From Actinomadura opuntiae (GTDB lineage Bacteria > Actinomycetota > Actinomycetes > Streptosporangiales > Streptosporangiaceae), in assembly GCF_030283205.1 (NCBI RefSeq), contig NZ_JASNWF010000006.1:248001-312000 (forward strand): 64,000 bases of DNA. Reading direction: 5' to 3'. The notes under the pieces were generated by a model. It saw only the letters and a program-made list of their open reading frames with translations, did not search any database and had not been told where the DNA came from. A program made the translations under genes and the position numbers. Every line of letters begins with the position of its first letter. Position 1 is the stretch's first letter. This document shows, piece by piece, positions 63,188 through 64,000 of the stretch.

Positions 63188-63572
63188 GTACTCGACGGTA
63201 GTTGCCGAAAGCCCCAGATGAAAGGCCTTGTCAGCGCATTTGACAGCGGAACCGGGGTGCGGTGAGGGCGGGCGGGGAGGCCACGGCGGCGGGTGCGCGC
63301 CTTCGGACCGCGCCGCCGTGGCCCCGTCCCCCCACCCGGCTGTGGACGGCACCGGTTACAGGGGCGGCGGCCGGGGCCGCCGCCCCGCCCCCCAGCGAAC
63401 CGGCGGGAACGCCTCCACAAGGTGCGATGAAGCTTGCCGTGTACCCGCGCGTAGGTTCACGCGTCCGGCGGCTCCGTCGACGAACGGCCGGTTTCCTGCG
63501 GCGAGCGGGGGGCCTGGCATGCTGTCCGAACGTTTGGGCAAGCCCTTCGGCGGCGGCACCACGGGAGGTGCG
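63188..63572. other. Intergenic region with a GC-rich hairpin
   Basis: 385 bp between the divergent gamma-glutamyltransferase and amidase genes. It contains the perfect 12-bp stem GGGGCGGCGGCC (63361-63372)/GGCCGCCGCCCC (63375-63386) with a two-base loop. The stretch from about 63420 to 63572 leads into the amidase gene, but no convincing promoter hexamers or operator were seen. Confidence 0.5.
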
Positions 63573-64000
63573 ATGGCCGGCTTCTTCGCCGGACGGACGC
63601 TCGACGGCCTCGGCCGCGACCTGCGGTCGGGCGCCGCGACGGCCCCCGGCCTGCTCGACCGCGCGCTGGAGTCGATCGACCCGTCCCTCAACGCGTTCGC
63701 CACCGTGGACGTCGAGGGCGCGGCGGCCGCCGCCCGCACCGCAGGCGAGGAGCTCGCCGCCGGCCGCGACCGCGGCCCGCTGCACGGCGTCCCCGTCGCG
63801 GTCAAGGACATCATCGACGTCGCCGGCCTGCCCACCGGGATGGGCTCGGCCCATTTCGCCGGGCACGTCGCCGGACGCGACGCCGCCTGCGTCGAGGCCC
63901 TGCGCGCCGCGGGCGCGGTCATCGTCGGCAAGACCACCACGCACGAGTTCGCCTACGGCGCGAGCGGCGACACCGCCGTGAACGGACCGTCCCGCAACCC
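63573..64000 (+). CDS. Amidase, N-terminal part (cut by window end)
   Basis: 142 codons are visible, open at the window edge. ATG 63573 with GGGAGGTGCG upstream is chosen; ATG 63519 in frame would add 18 residues. The amidase-signature start is clear: [100 protein letters not shown]. The catalytic Lys lies in the VAVKD motif; the Ser-cisSer pair would follow outside the window. Hydrolyses C-N bonds of amides; could be a GatA-like protein, but no gatB/gatC neighbours are visible, so a stand-alone amidase is more likely. Confidence 0.8.
   Translation, partial: MAGFFAGRTLDGLGRDLRSGAATAPGLLDRALESIDPSLNAFATVDVEGAAAAARTAGEELAAGRDRGPLHGVPVAVKDIIDVAGLPTGMGSAHFAGHVAGRDAACVEALRAAGAVIVGKTTTHEFAYGASGDTAVNGPSRN

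Noticed and set aside
63361..63386. The GC-rich hairpin between glutamyltransferase and amidase genes as a terminator
   Set aside because: It lies between divergent genes, where no transcript needs ending. It could be a leader structure or chance in a GC-rich stretch.

Overview
The window is very GC-rich (third codon positions almost all G or C) with the gene types of a morphologically complex actinomycete: DUF397 and DUF5753 regulatory proteins, a 'conservon' (sensor kinase, Roadblock/LC7, DUF742, GTPase), a CU044_5270-type protein, many TetR/HxlR/MarR/PadR regulators, and phosphoketolase with acetate kinase. A member of the Thermomonosporaceae/Streptosporangiales, such as Actinomadura, is the best guess. 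It is inferred from gene content alone; no rRNA or tRNA gene was seen.

Layout. 1-1700: tail of a DUF5753 regulator followed by three tandem DUF397 genes whose spacers are also duplicated. 1727-6541: tautomerase/HxlR pair, Uma2-type nuclease, MmyB-type regulator with an SDR, and an aldo/keto reductase behind a MerR-type promoter. 6905-8845: small operon of DUF6084, an unknown protein and a DUF6893 micro-protein. 8912-16662: minus-strand operon of an OB-fold membrane protein (YqiJ-like), a flotillin (YqiK-like) and a 1602-residue AAA ATPase, with a perfect 24-bp hairpin inside. 17153-25100: sulfotransferase, then acyl carrier protein, two SGNH hydrolases, an NTF2-like protein, an acyl-CoA dehydrogenase, a fatty-acyl-AMP ligase and a PadR regulator: an uncharacterised-looking acyl-ACP pathway with no PKS or NRPS in the window. 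25305-32827: conservon whose last gene is separated from its probable original start by a TnpB element.

32964-41940: ECF sigma factor with a coupled CU044_5270 protein; HxlR/MFS and TetR/SDR divergent pairs, each with duplicated palindromic operators; a DUF2231 operon opposite a SufR-like regulator; MarR and HIT genes. 42106-46202: large indolepyruvate ferredoxin oxidoreductase divergent from an Lrp/AsnC regulator. 46328-51067: SDR/TetR pair, DUF6882 protein, ArsR-SRPBCC fusion and DinB-like protein. 51146-52668: a compound inverted repeat followed by a 13E12/DUF222 HNH endonuclease. 52669-57933: MarR/cupin pair, alpha/beta hydrolase, a catalytically altered SDR-like protein, an ECF sigma factor with zinc-binding N-terminus, and a GAF-SpoIIE phosphatase. 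58025-63187: acetate kinase, phosphoketolase and a gamma-glutamyltransferase-like protein with an altered nucleophile site. The window ends inside an amidase gene.

A recurring theme is the divergent regulator/target pair with readable palindromes between the genes, several apparently with leaderless or near-leaderless start codons. The strongest candidates for undescribed biology are the ACP-SGNH-ACAD-FAAL cluster, the OB-fold/flotillin/AAA operon with its hairpin, the TnpB insertion that seems to have reset the start of the conservon GTPase gene, and the growing DUF397 array.
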